From positions 1-55,380 of IMG/VR virus record IMGVR_UViG_3300051212_000924: a stretch of 55,380 nucleotides of DNA; one strand, written 5' to 3'. Origin of the DNA: a virus. The notes under the pieces are model-generated. The model searched no databases and was not told the origin of the DNA. It was given only the letters and a program-made list of their open reading frames with translations. This document shows positions 1-7,339 of the stretch, in pieces. Position 1 is the stretch's first letter. The number at the start of each line of letters is the position of its first letter. The position numbers and the translations under genes were made by a program.

Positions 1-430
1 GGTCTGGAATTGTAAAGGAAGAATCAACTACTTTCCCAGCAGGAAGAATAAGTCTTTTGTTTGAATCTTTGACTTCTGTGGTTACATAATACTTAACAGC
101 GTTCAAGTTTGCCAAACCATACTTATTTAAAGCAAAGTTGTATAAGTCTTTGTCAGATAATGGCCATTGCTCTCTGACATTAACAATACCTGCCGTAAGT
201 AGTACAACCCAATCTAAGTCAGAGGCGCCGTAAAGTTCTTCAGCAACTGTATCTGGACGAGCACCATCTTTTACAATATACTTATTGAAGATTGTAAAAA
301 CATTTTGTAAGTCGTCACGAAGTTTAACTCTTCTGAATAAATTCTTGACTCTTACGTAATCTAGAGAAGAATTCTTATCAGATAGTGGTGATTGGTAATC
401 TAGATTTGGTAGTTCTCTAAAGTAAGACAT
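1..430 (-). CDS. 53: Baseplate wedge protein gp53 (partial, 3' end outside window)
   Basis: The reverse strand reads about 143 codons from ATG at 430 and runs off the left edge without a stop. The N-terminus starts MSYFRELPNLDYQ. A later stretch has the gp53 pattern RPDTVAEELYGASDLDWVVLL, close to the 'RPE-LA--YG----WV-L' signature of T4 gp53. gp53 joins the six wedges to the hub during baseplate assembly. It lies one base downstream of gp48 on the same strand, so the two are likely cotranscribed with the unknown gene and gp4. The identification is by motif recognition; the C-terminus cannot be judged. Confidence 0.85.
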   Translation of the reverse strand, partial: MSYFRELPNLDYQSPLSDKNSSLDYVRVKNLFRRVKLRDDLQNVFTIFNKYIVKDGARPDTVAEELYGASDLDWVVLLTAGIVNVREQWPLSDKDLYNFALNKYGLANLNAVKYYVTTEVKDSNKRLILPAGKVVDSSFTIPD

Positions 431-431
431 A

Positions 432-1475
432 TCAGTAACCTACTCCATTGAGTCCTTCTGCGTCATAATCTTGAGCATAAATTGGATTAATTTCATTAAA
501 GTTCAAACCTAATTGAAGATGAACTGGTGTTCCGTCATCGTATGTCGAATAGGTGTTTGAACCAGTGTAGTTTACCGTCATATTAGTTAAAGCACAAACT
601 TTAAAACGATTCAGGAAAGGATGATCGTTTTTACCACTCATATATTTGATTTTAAATAAGTCGGGTGCTTGCAAAAAGAAACCATTTGTATCGTTTGCCT
701 TTGCTGCCATTGACTTTTTCAAAAATCGTATCATTTTCATAATTTCAAGACCTTCTTCAGAGTATCTTGGAGCAAGGTCAAAAATGAAACTAAAAGATCT
801 TAGAGATGGACCTTCAAAAAGAAGTTCTTGGTTTGGGTTTAAAACTTGACCTGTTGTTCTTGCGATAATAGATTTAATATTAACATTACCTCCTGCAAAA
901 TTTACAACAGAACCAGCAATTGCTCCCTGCAATCCTTTAATTACATCGGGGGATAACGCTGCGTTAAGACCACCTTTTGCTAAACCTCCAGCACCATTTA
1001 ATAATGACATAATAGGGGTTTTGACTCCGCCAACAACAGTTTCGGCAGCAGCCAATCCAGCAGCTTCAAGAGGATTTAAACCAGAAGAACCCCATTCAAC
1101 AGAATTGGCATCTGCGATTGATTGTGGAATGGGTAATACTACATGCCCGACTATTTCTTCATTCTGAGATTGAGCTGCCTGCTGAGATTCTGCCGTTAAA
1201 AACGGAGGTGCTGAAGATGCTTCAAATTTTGGTTGCTTAAATTTTACAACTTTCAAGTACAAGTAATCAGTACTTTCAGTCATTGCTTGTCTTGGATATC
1301 TATAATATTCTACGCCACCAGTTCTTGATGCTGTATTACTTACAGCACTGGTTAGATTAGTTTGATTGCTTGAACCTTGAGTTTGATTAGGCAGTGCGTT
1401 TGTTCCACCCAAATTTAAACTGGGAATTTGACCAGTATCAGTGCCAAATTTTGGGTTGGTAAAGAAATCCGCCAT
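432..1475 (-). CDS. 48: Baseplate tail-tube cap/initiator gp48
   Basis: 347 residues, near the 364 of T4 gp48. The N-terminal ~60 residues are Asn/Gln/Ser/Thr-rich and look unstructured. The C-terminal half (about 215-340) has the tail-tube-like pattern with a 'LLFEGPSLRSFSF' strand, 'FLKKSMAAK', and a closing 'LQLGLNFNEI' strand. The middle (~120-200) is Ala/Gly-rich. gp48 sits on the hub and, with gp54, starts tail-tube polymerisation. It lies one base upstream of gp53 and nine bases downstream of the 135-residue gene. Assigned from fold-like pattern and neighbours, so gp48 versus another tube-fold protein is not fully settled. Confidence 0.75.
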   Translation of the reverse strand: MADFFTNPKFGTDTGQIPSLNLGGTNALPNQTQGSSNQTNLTSAVSNTASRTGGVEYYRYPRQAMTESTDYLYLKVVKFKQPKFEASSAPPFLTAESQQAAQSQNEEIVGHVVLPIPQSIADANSVEWGSSGLNPLEAAGLAAAETVVGGVKTPIMSLLNGAGGLAKGGLNAALSPDVIKGLQGAIAGSVVNFAGGNVNIKSIIARTTGQVLNPNQELLFEGPSLRSFSFIFDLAPRYSEEGLEIMKMIRFLKKSMAAKANDTNGFFLQAPDLFKIKYMSGKNDHPFLNRFKVCALTNMTVNYTGSNTYSTYDDGTPVHLQLGLNFNEINPIYAQDYDAEGLNGVGY

Positions 1476-1484
1476 CTAACTTTT

Positions 1485-1892
1485 CTAACTATTTAGACGG
1501 AAATTGGCAACAGGCAGTTCTTGTAAGTCTCTGAGTTCACTAGGATAAATTTCATAAAGAGAACCAGCAACTTCACTCCAGGTATATTGCCTCATTTCTC
1601 CCCAGTGAAAGTTAATTCCTTTAAATCCCCAAGAATAAACATCTGTGACTGCAACCAAAGGATTCTGGTCATAAGTCAAACTTGTAGTTTTAGCATTATA
1701 AACAAAAAGATAAAACTTACCAACACTGGGCATCTTGCCACTTTCTTGAAGAACTTCTAAAAGTTCCAGCATAATATCATCAGCACTTTCTGTTCCAACA
1801 AGACCATCAACAACCGCACGAACTCGGTTGCGATTACTATCAGTATCTGTAATCTTTTTTTCTTGCCGTTCTTTAAGAGTCTTTCTAGGCAT
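1485..1892 (-). CDS. Conserved phage protein next to gp4, function unknown
   Basis: 135 residues. A charged N-terminus (MPRKTLKERQEKK) is followed by a compact domain with 'GKFYLFVYNAKT' and 'YSWGFKGINFHWGEMRQYTW'. Its ATG (1890-1892) shares one base with the gp4 stop codon (TAATG), so it is probably translationally coupled to gp4. No catalytic motif is seen. The position between gp4 and gp48 in a late structural operon suggests a virion or assembly role. I do not recognise a named family. Confidence 0.7.
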   Translation of the reverse strand: MPRKTLKERQEKKITDTDSNRNRVRAVVDGLVGTESADDIMLELLEVLQESGKMPSVGKFYLFVYNAKTTSLTYDQNPLVAVTDVYSWGFKGINFHWGEMRQYTWSEVAGSLYEIYPSELRDLQELPVANFRLNS

Positions 1893-2329
1893 TACTTAAT
1901 GTTAAGTTCGTTTTCTGTGAGCACTTTGAATTCATATCCACGGTCAGCACACCATTCTTTTGCTGCTTCCCACTTTGCTTGGTTTTTAGCATACTCATAT
2001 GCCTCATAAAGATATTTTTTAGTTTGTCTTTGAGGTTTTGGTGGAGGTGCAGTCTGTCTTTGGGGTTTAATCTCAATCAGATATTTTTTAATATGCCCTG
2101 TGCTTTCTTTTACTTTGATGTAAAAGTCTGGAAAATACCTATGAGGTTTGCTATCAATTGGAGAACGATACCAAATAAACAATTCTTCAGAACCCCATTC
2201 TAATATCTTTTCATTTGTATCACAATAAACCATAAACTTGCGCTCCCATAGGGAACGATAGACAATATTGGTTGGATCTCCTTTATATTTCTTCGGAAAA
2301 GACGGTTGATATTTTCCCTTATATGACAT
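1892..2329 (-). CDS. 4: Head completion protein gp4 (gp50), nuclease-like
   Basis: 145 residues, against about 150 in T4 gp4. The N-terminus MSYKGKYQPSFPKKYKGD and the following 'YRSLWERKFMVYCD' are typical. 'HRYFPDFYIKVKE' and 'YLIEIKP' resemble the D...(E/Q)xK core of PD-(D/E)XK or TnsA-like nucleases, as reported for this family. gp4 completes the filled head before tail joining. It is the first gene of the leftward operon. A TCTAAATA late box on the minus strand lies at 2363-2356, 27 bases upstream of the start. Confidence 0.88.
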   Translation of the reverse strand: MSYKGKYQPSFPKKYKGDPTNIVYRSLWERKFMVYCDTNEKILEWGSEELFIWYRSPIDSKPHRYFPDFYIKVKESTGHIKKYLIEIKPQRQTAPPPKPQRQTKKYLYEAYEYAKNQAKWEAAKEWCADRGYEFKVLTENELNIK

Positions 2330-2336
2330 CTAAATA
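2329..2336 (+). promoter_or_regulatory. Late promoter box (TCTAAATA), rightward
   Basis: TCTAAATA matches the T4-type late -10 element (TATAAATA) in 7 of 8 positions. It precedes the GTG start at 2364 by 28 bases. It overlaps the first base of the gp4 start codon on the other strand and faces the minus-strand late box at 2356-2363. Confidence 0.6.
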
Positions 2337-2355
2337 ACTAAAAGCTCATAATAGG

Positions 2356-2363
2356 TATTTAGA
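2356..2363 (-). promoter_or_regulatory. Late promoter box (TCTAAATA), leftward
   Basis: The reverse complement of TATTTAGA is TCTAAATA, identical to the rightward box at 2329-2336. It would drive gp4 and the genes after it. It sits directly against the start of the rightward gene, so the two promoters point at each other. Confidence 0.6.
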
Positions 2364-3164
2364 GTGGTCGAACCCCGCAAAATATCTGATATAAAACCGA
2401 TATTCAGTAACCTAGCTCAGACATCTCACTATCAAGTTATCTTTGGTGGACTTTCATTTCCTCTTACAACGCATCTGATTTCAAGAGGAATTGACAGTCG
2501 TTTTATTGGAGAAACTGTAGGTCTTCTGTGCAGTTCAACTTCTTTACCTGGGTCTCAGTTTGCCACCGCTGACGTTACTGGCAACTTTACTGGTATTACT
2601 GAGAAGTTTGCTCATACCAGAACTTACAATCAAATTGATATGGAGTTCTATGTTGATACTGATTATCGTACTATTAAGTTCTTTGAACATTGGATGGAGT
2701 TTATGGCAAGTGGGTCTGATGAATACTATGATAGACCTGGATATTATGTAAGAATGAAATATCCAAACGAATACAAAGTGAATAGAACAAAAATTATTAA
2801 ATTTGATAGAGACTATAGAGTTGAACTTGAGTATAATTTTTATGGGATGTTCCCTCTTATATTGAATCCAACTCCTGTAAACTATGGTGGTTCTGAACTT
2901 CTAAAGGCAAATGCTACATTCCACTTTGACCGCTATGTAACTGGTAGAGTTTCTAGTTTCGACTTCTTCCGTGGAATTGATAACAATATTACACCAATCC
3001 AACCTTCAAATTCACAAAAACCAACAACTTCTTCAGCACCAAGAAGAGTTCCAGTCAGAGGTGCAAGTGGAATTGTTTATAGGAATATTAATGTTCCATT
3101 GGGAGAGTCCATCGTCACGGGAGAACTTTACGCTCAGGCGATTGGTGAGAGAAGAACTTTCTAA
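2364..3164 (+). CDS. Tail-tube-fold baseplate protein, gp54-like
   Basis: 266 residues with a GTG start at 2364, chosen because no ATG occurs until well inside the conserved domain. Residues ~20-195 show a tail-tube-type beta fold: 'SHYQVIFGGL', 'CSSTSLPGSQFAT', 'IDMEFYVDTDYRTIKFFEHWMEFM', and 'YRVELEYNFYGMFPL'. The last ~60 residues are Ser/Pro/Arg-rich. In T4 both gp54 and gp48 have this fold and cap the hub. With gp48 assigned nearby, gp54 (tail-tube initiator) is the best guess. It could be another tube-like protein. Confidence 0.6.
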   Translation: MVEPRKISDIKPIFSNLAQTSHYQVIFGGLSFPLTTHLISRGIDSRFIGETVGLLCSSTSLPGSQFATADVTGNFTGITEKFAHTRTYNQIDMEFYVDTDYRTIKFFEHWMEFMASGSDEYYDRPGYYVRMKYPNEYKVNRTKIIKFDRDYRVELEYNFYGMFPLILNPTPVNYGGSELLKANATFHFDRYVTGRVSSFDFFRGIDNNITPIQPSNSQKPTTSSAPRRVPVRGASGIVYRNINVPLGESIVTGELYAQAIGERRTF

Positions 3165-3170
3165 TAACTC

Positions 3171-3178
3171 TCTAAATA
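3171..3178 (+). promoter_or_regulatory. Late promoter box (TCTAAATA) before gp26
   Basis: TCTAAATA ends 25 bases before the gp26 ATG at 3204, in the 39-base gap after the gp54-like gene. It is the same sequence as the paired boxes at 2329 and 2356. Confidence 0.55.
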
Positions 3179-3203
3179 TTTTTACTGAAGTCTATAGGTC
3201 ATT

Positions 3204-3923
3204 ATGCCTTTACCAACAATTGCTACGCCAACATATGAGTTGGAAATTCCTTCTACAGGAAAGAAAATTAGATATCGTCCTTTTCTAGTCAAAGAAGAAA
3301 AAATCTTAATCCTGGCACTTGAAAGTGAGGATACTAAACAGATTGCAAATGCAGTCAAAGAAGTCATCGCAAATTGTATTCAAACAAAAGGTGTTAAAGT
3401 AGAACAACTTTCCACTTTTGATATTGAATATATTTTCTTAAATGTTAGAGGAAAGTCAGTCGGTGAAGATGTCGAGGTTCTAATTACTTGCCCAGATGAT
3501 GGTAGAACTCAAGTTCCTGCGTTAATTAATCTTGACGAGATTAAAGTTCAGATTAGTCCAGAACATACTAGAGATATTAAACTGGATGACAATCTAACTC
3601 TCCGAATGAAGTATCCATCAATGAATGAGTTTGTCAAGACAAACTTTGCTGTGTCTGAAGAGTTGACTCTTGATGATACTTTTAATATGATTGCTTCTTG
3701 TATTGAACAAGTTTACAGTGAAGAAGAATCTTGGGCAGCAGCAGATTGCACTCCAAAAGAAATGTCACAGTTTCTAGAGCAATTAAGTTCAAAACAATTC
3801 AAAGAAATTGAAAAATTCTTTGAAACAATGCCTAAGTTATCTCATACAATTCAGGTGACAAATTCGAACACCGGTGTCACAAGCGAAGTTGTTTTGGAGG
3901 GTCTATCGGCTTTTTTCGGGTAA
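3204..3923 (+). CDS. 26: Baseplate hub/tail assembly protein gp26
   Basis: 239 residues; T4 gp26 is 208. The N-terminus 'MPLPTIATPTYELEIPSTGK' followed by 'YRPFLVKEEKILILALES' is typical of the T4-baseplate gp26 family. A 'VRGKSVGEDVEVLITCP' segment follows. The last codons read Ala-Phe-Phe-Gly-stop across GCT TTT TTC GGG TAA, a canonical -1 slippery site. gp26 may therefore act like lambda gpG, with a -1 product equivalent to gpGT. The next ORF lies in the -1 frame and the tape-measure gene follows at once. gp26 family assignment is firm; the chaperone role is inferred. Confidence 0.85.
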   Translation: MPLPTIATPTYELEIPSTGKKIRYRPFLVKEEKILILALESEDTKQIANAVKEVIANCIQTKGVKVEQLSTFDIEYIFLNVRGKSVGEDVEVLITCPDDGRTQVPALINLDEIKVQISPEHTRDIKLDDNLTLRMKYPSMNEFVKTNFAVSEELTLDDTFNMIASCIEQVYSEEESWAAADCTPKEMSQFLEQLSSKQFKEIEKFFETMPKLSHTIQVTNSNTGVTSEVVLEGLSAFFG

Positions 3924-3937
3924 GTATGGCTCATACT
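3911..3937 (+). promoter_or_regulatory. Programmed -1 ribosomal frameshift site (T TTT TTC plus hairpin)
   Basis: The heptamer TTTTTTC at 3911-3917 is in the correct zero-frame phase (X XXY YYZ: GCT-TTT-TTC). After a -1 slip the next codons are CGG GTA AGT ATG GCT, exactly in frame with the ORF that starts at 3926. The zero frame stops at 3921-3923. Five bases after the heptamer a hairpin can form: AGTATG (3923-3928), loop GCT, CATACT (3932-3937). This is the arrangement of tail-assembly chaperone frameshifts in many tailed phages. Confidence 0.75.
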
Positions 3938-4099
3938 AGTATTGAGTCATACTATAAAGTCAATTTTGCCTTGATGCAGCATCATAAATATTCATTGACA
4001 GAACTAGAAAATATGATACCGTGGGAGAGAGAAATTTACTTATCTCTACTTCAACAGTATATTGAAGAAGAAAACTTAAAGCAGAGAATAAATGGCTGA
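3926..4099 (+). CDS. Small tail-assembly ORF, probable -1 frameshift extension of gp26
   Basis: 57 residues if started at ATG 3926. The sequence holds 'FALMQHHKYSLTELENMIPW' and 'REIYLSLLQQYIEEE'. The Met/His start, the 'LTELENMIPWE' helix and the position directly before the tape measure recall the T half of lambda-type G/GT chaperones. It overlaps the tape-measure start by 8 bases. It may be made alone, as the C-terminal part of a gp26 fusion of about 299 residues through the slip at 3911-3917, or both. No good ribosome binding site precedes ATG 3926, which favours the fusion. Confidence 0.75.
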   Translation: MAHTSIESYYKVNFALMQHHKYSLTELENMIPWEREIYLSLLQQYIEEENLKQRING

Positions 4100-5420
4100 A
4101 ATGGCATCGCCAATTGAAGGAGGTATTCAAGCTGCCAAAGAAGTTGGCGGTGGTGATGCTGCCTTGTATCAAAGAGTTCAAGCAACTGAATCAAGTATTA
4201 TATCACTGTCTTCAAGTTTGAACGGCATCTCTCAGCAGATGTCGCAATTTAGTTTATCTTTGAATAGTATATCAGCAAATATTGTTACCGAAACAAATCT
4301 AGAAAGACAGAAAGAAAGACAAGAACAGCAGCAAGAATTTTTACTAGCGCAGCAGCAGATTCGAGAAGGCAAAGAGAGTGCTATTGAGAGAAAAATTCAA
4401 GCATCTTTATCTGCTCCTGTACAGAAAATATCAGCAAAAGCAGAGAATACATTAGGAAGACTCAGGCAAGTTTTAACTGGAGTTTTATTTGGTTGGTTAG
4501 CGGTTTCTACCGTTGGATTGATTAAAAAGTATTCGGTAGATGTTCCAAATAAACTGACTTCTGTTCGTGATACTATTTTAAAAGGACTTAATACAGCAGG
4601 TCAATTTCTATCAGGTATTAGAAGTTCTCTTACGAATGTTTTCAGTACAATATCTGCTATTTCAAGTAGAGTTGCTCAGCACGTAAACGGCAGATGGTTC
4701 ATGGGACCAATTCAAAATTTAGTTGATGCTGTTAAGAATTCTTTTAAAACATTTTTTAATATTGGAAAAGGTGCTGATAAAAAAGATGGTACTGGTGGAA
4801 GTCCATCTGCACCTACCAGCACTACCGGTACAGGTGGTTCAACTGATAATATGACTCCTGCTGGGGGTGAAACATCAGCGACAGAAGGGCAATCAACTAA
4901 CGCTGCTAGCCCTGCGATGAGTGGTCTTTCTAGTTTATTAATGTCGCAAAGTGCTATGCAAAATCTTGGTATGATGCCAACTGAAACCAGTGCATCTCAA
5001 CCAACCACTCCTATGGTTAATCCACTACAGATAAACCAAGAACCAGCGGCGGGTGGTGAAGAAGTTCATAGTGAGCAACAAGAGAGCGCACCAGCAATGT
5101 ACGGTGAGTTTTCAATCAGTCCTTTACAAGATGTTACAGGTCTTGATATGAGTTCAACTCCTGTTGGAACGCAACAAACTCCGACCACCATCGCTCAAGT
5201 TACGCCAGTTGCCCAGCAAGATGTATCTCAAAAAGTTGGTGCTTTACCTGAACCAAAAGCAAATGTTGTAGTTGCGCCAGCACCAGCACAGCAACAAACA
5301 CAACAACCTGGATATTCACAAGGAAAAGCACCTGCTTCTGATATTCCTGCCATACCTTCTAGTAATCCAAATAATTTTTATGCGATGTATTCAAAGACTG
5401 TTTATAATGTGATAGGATAG
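4092..5420 (+). CDS. Tape-measure-like tail protein (gp29-like)
   Basis: 442 residues. Residues ~25-115 are a long coiled coil rich in Gln, Ser and Glu. A hydrophobic block ~130-155 contains 'LGRLRQVLTGVLFGWLAVST'. The C-terminal half is low-complexity (Thr, Pro, Gln, Ala). This layout, plus the position right after the chaperone-like frameshift ORF, suits a tape measure/hub core protein (T4 gp29 has about 590 residues). The hydrophobic block is repeated in the next gene, which suggests shared ancestry or two proteins that pack together. Confidence 0.6.
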   Translation: MAEMASPIEGGIQAAKEVGGGDAALYQRVQATESSIISLSSSLNGISQQMSQFSLSLNSISANIVTETNLERQKERQEQQQEFLLAQQQIREGKESAIERKIQASLSAPVQKISAKAENTLGRLRQVLTGVLFGWLAVSTVGLIKKYSVDVPNKLTSVRDTILKGLNTAGQFLSGIRSSLTNVFSTISAISSRVAQHVNGRWFMGPIQNLVDAVKNSFKTFFNIGKGADKKDGTGGSPSAPTSTTGTGGSTDNMTPAGGETSATEGQSTNAASPAMSGLSSLLMSQSAMQNLGMMPTETSASQPTTPMVNPLQINQEPAAGGEEVHSEQQESAPAMYGEFSISPLQDVTGLDMSSTPVGTQQTPTTIAQVTPVAQQDVSQKVGALPEPKANVVVAPAPAQQQTQQPGYSQGKAPASDIPAIPSSNPNNFYAMYSKTVYNVIG

Positions 5421-5421
5421 T

Positions 5422-7338
5422 ATGGCAATTAAATCTTCTATTAATACTGCTAATATTAATAGGTCTGTAGGTTCTTTTAGGCAGAGTTTAAATAATGCTC
5501 AAAAGTCTGCAGGTAGAGTTAATTCATCTATTTTACAAAGAAATAAATTCAAAAAGGAATCAATTTCGAAAAAAAATTCTCTTTTTCTTCAAAGAAGGTC
5601 GGCAGTTAGAAGAAAAGAATCTCAAGATGCTTCGGAGGCAACAACAGCACTTGGCATAAGAAGAGCACCATCTAGAATTACTAGTGGAAGCACCAGAAGC
5701 TTCTTTGGAAGAATGATGGATATTAGCGGTGCATTGATGGCAGGATGGTTAGTTACAAACTTACCAAATATCATTAATCTAGCAGAAGCAACAAGTCGTA
5801 GAGCGGTTGAAGTCGCTAGAGTTTTGGGAGGAGCAATTAATAGTTTTACTCAAATTTTAAATACTTTATTCACTGGTCTAACAACTATTGGTGCAAGTTT
5901 ATTAAGGGGTGATATAGCAAGTATTCCTAATAAACTTTCTAAGTCTGTGGAAGATATGCAGACTTCTTTTACAAGAATGTTCCTTCAATTAGAAGATGCT
6001 TATAAGGTTTTAACTCAACCACTAGATTTTTCCAAAGATATTGAAGAACTAAGAGAAAGACTTGGATTGGAAGTTCCTGGTGAAGAACCTGGACCTGGTG
6101 GAGAAAGATCTCCAGGAGGTGGTGGTCAATTGCAACCTATTCATAGGCAAGCACTGGATATTATCGCAAAACCAGAAAGTGGTGGAAACTATAATTCAAT
6201 GAATCAAGGCACAGACTCTAATGGGAAAATTGTTGGATCTGGCGATTCTAATAAAATAATTGGTAAAGCACTCACAAGCATGACAATTGGTGAGGTGATG
6301 GAAAGACAAGATGAAAGGAAATATCCAAGAAATGCTAGACCAGATAGGGGAATTCATGCGGCAGGAAAATATCAAATTGTTGGTAATACTTTACCGTCAG
6401 CAATGAAAGGTGCAGGTTTAAGTCCAAGTGATATGTTTAGTCCCGAAAATCAAGACTTATTAGGTCTTGCAGTTTTACGTGATAAAGGCATAGGTGCTTG
6501 GACAGTTGGCGGTTCAAAGTATTCTGCTAAAGATAGAGCGATTATTGAGCAGGCAAGAAGAACTCCACTTGGAGCACCAACTGCAACAGTTCAACCAGGA
6601 ACAAGATTTAGAAAAGATCAAGATATTACAAGTATTGTAGGAGCAAAAGGAACTCCATCAGTTATTGTAACAAGCCTTCGTGGAAACAGAGTCAGAAATG
6701 GTAGAAGTCAATGGCATGGTGGAATTGATATTGCCACAGATAATGGAGTTTATATCGCTTTAAGAGCAAATTGTGTGGTTTTATATGCTGGTGACAGAGG
6801 TGGATATGGATTACTGGTTGATGTTTGGGTTGAATCGTATGGTATAAAATTGAGAATGGCACACTGTAGTTCTATTTTACCTAACTGTAAAGCAGGTGCT
6901 GTCATTCCTGCAGGTGTATCATTTGCTAGAGTTGGAAGCACAGGTGAATCTACAGGTCCACATATTCACTTTGAAACAGATACCAATAAAAATGGAACTA
7001 TGAATGGAGGTAGAGATTATGGCGGAAATACTGACCCTAGCCCTTATGTTTCTCTTCTTTTACTTACATCAAGGCAAAGTAATGGATTTAAAGGTGTAAC
7101 TTCTACTACTGGAAAACCACTAGCACAAACCACTCCAACTGGAACTGGAGGGAGTCCAGAAGTTCTTCAATCTTTAACACCAGAAAGAAAGGGGCAAACA
7201 GTTATCGTTACTCAACCACAAACACAAGCAGCACCACCTCCACCATCTGCTCCAGCATCGATGATGCCAATGGTTGTTGGTGATTCATTAAATAGTATTC
7301 ATAATAGCATTTTACTTAATCAATTAGCGTACACATAA
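5422..7338 (+). CDS. Tape-measure-like protein fused to lytic transglycosylase-like and M23 peptidase domains
   Basis: 638 residues, starting one base after the previous stop. Residues 1-90 are basic (Arg/Lys/Ser). Residues ~100-180 contain 'FGRMMDISGALMAGWLVTNL' and further hydrophobic stretches like those in the preceding gene. Residues ~240-385 look like a transglycosylase/lysozyme-like fold ('KPESGGNYNSMNQG', 'HAAGKYQIVGNTL'). Residues ~415-535 are an M23 zinc endopeptidase: H432-G-G-I-D436 and H514-I-H516 supply the usual HxxxD and HxH ligands. It would cut peptidoglycan glycan and peptide bonds during injection, replacing the lysozyme domain of T4 gp5. Domain limits are estimates. Confidence 0.8.
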   Translation: MAIKSSINTANINRSVGSFRQSLNNAQKSAGRVNSSILQRNKFKKESISKKNSLFLQRRSAVRRKESQDASEATTALGIRRAPSRITSGSTRSFFGRMMDISGALMAGWLVTNLPNIINLAEATSRRAVEVARVLGGAINSFTQILNTLFTGLTTIGASLLRGDIASIPNKLSKSVEDMQTSFTRMFLQLEDAYKVLTQPLDFSKDIEELRERLGLEVPGEEPGPGGERSPGGGGQLQPIHRQALDIIAKPESGGNYNSMNQGTDSNGKIVGSGDSNKIIGKALTSMTIGEVMERQDERKYPRNARPDRGIHAAGKYQIVGNTLPSAMKGAGLSPSDMFSPENQDLLGLAVLRDKGIGAWTVGGSKYSAKDRAIIEQARRTPLGAPTATVQPGTRFRKDQDITSIVGAKGTPSVIVTSLRGNRVRNGRSQWHGGIDIATDNGVYIALRANCVVLYAGDRGGYGLLVDVWVESYGIKLRMAHCSSILPNCKAGAVIPAGVSFARVGSTGESTGPHIHFETDTNKNGTMNGGRDYGGNTDPSPYVSLLLLTSRQSNGFKGVTSTTGKPLAQTTPTGTGGSPEVLQSLTPERKGQTVIVTQPQTQAAPPPPSAPASMMPMVVGDSLNSIHNSILLNQLAYT

Positions 7339-7339
7339 T

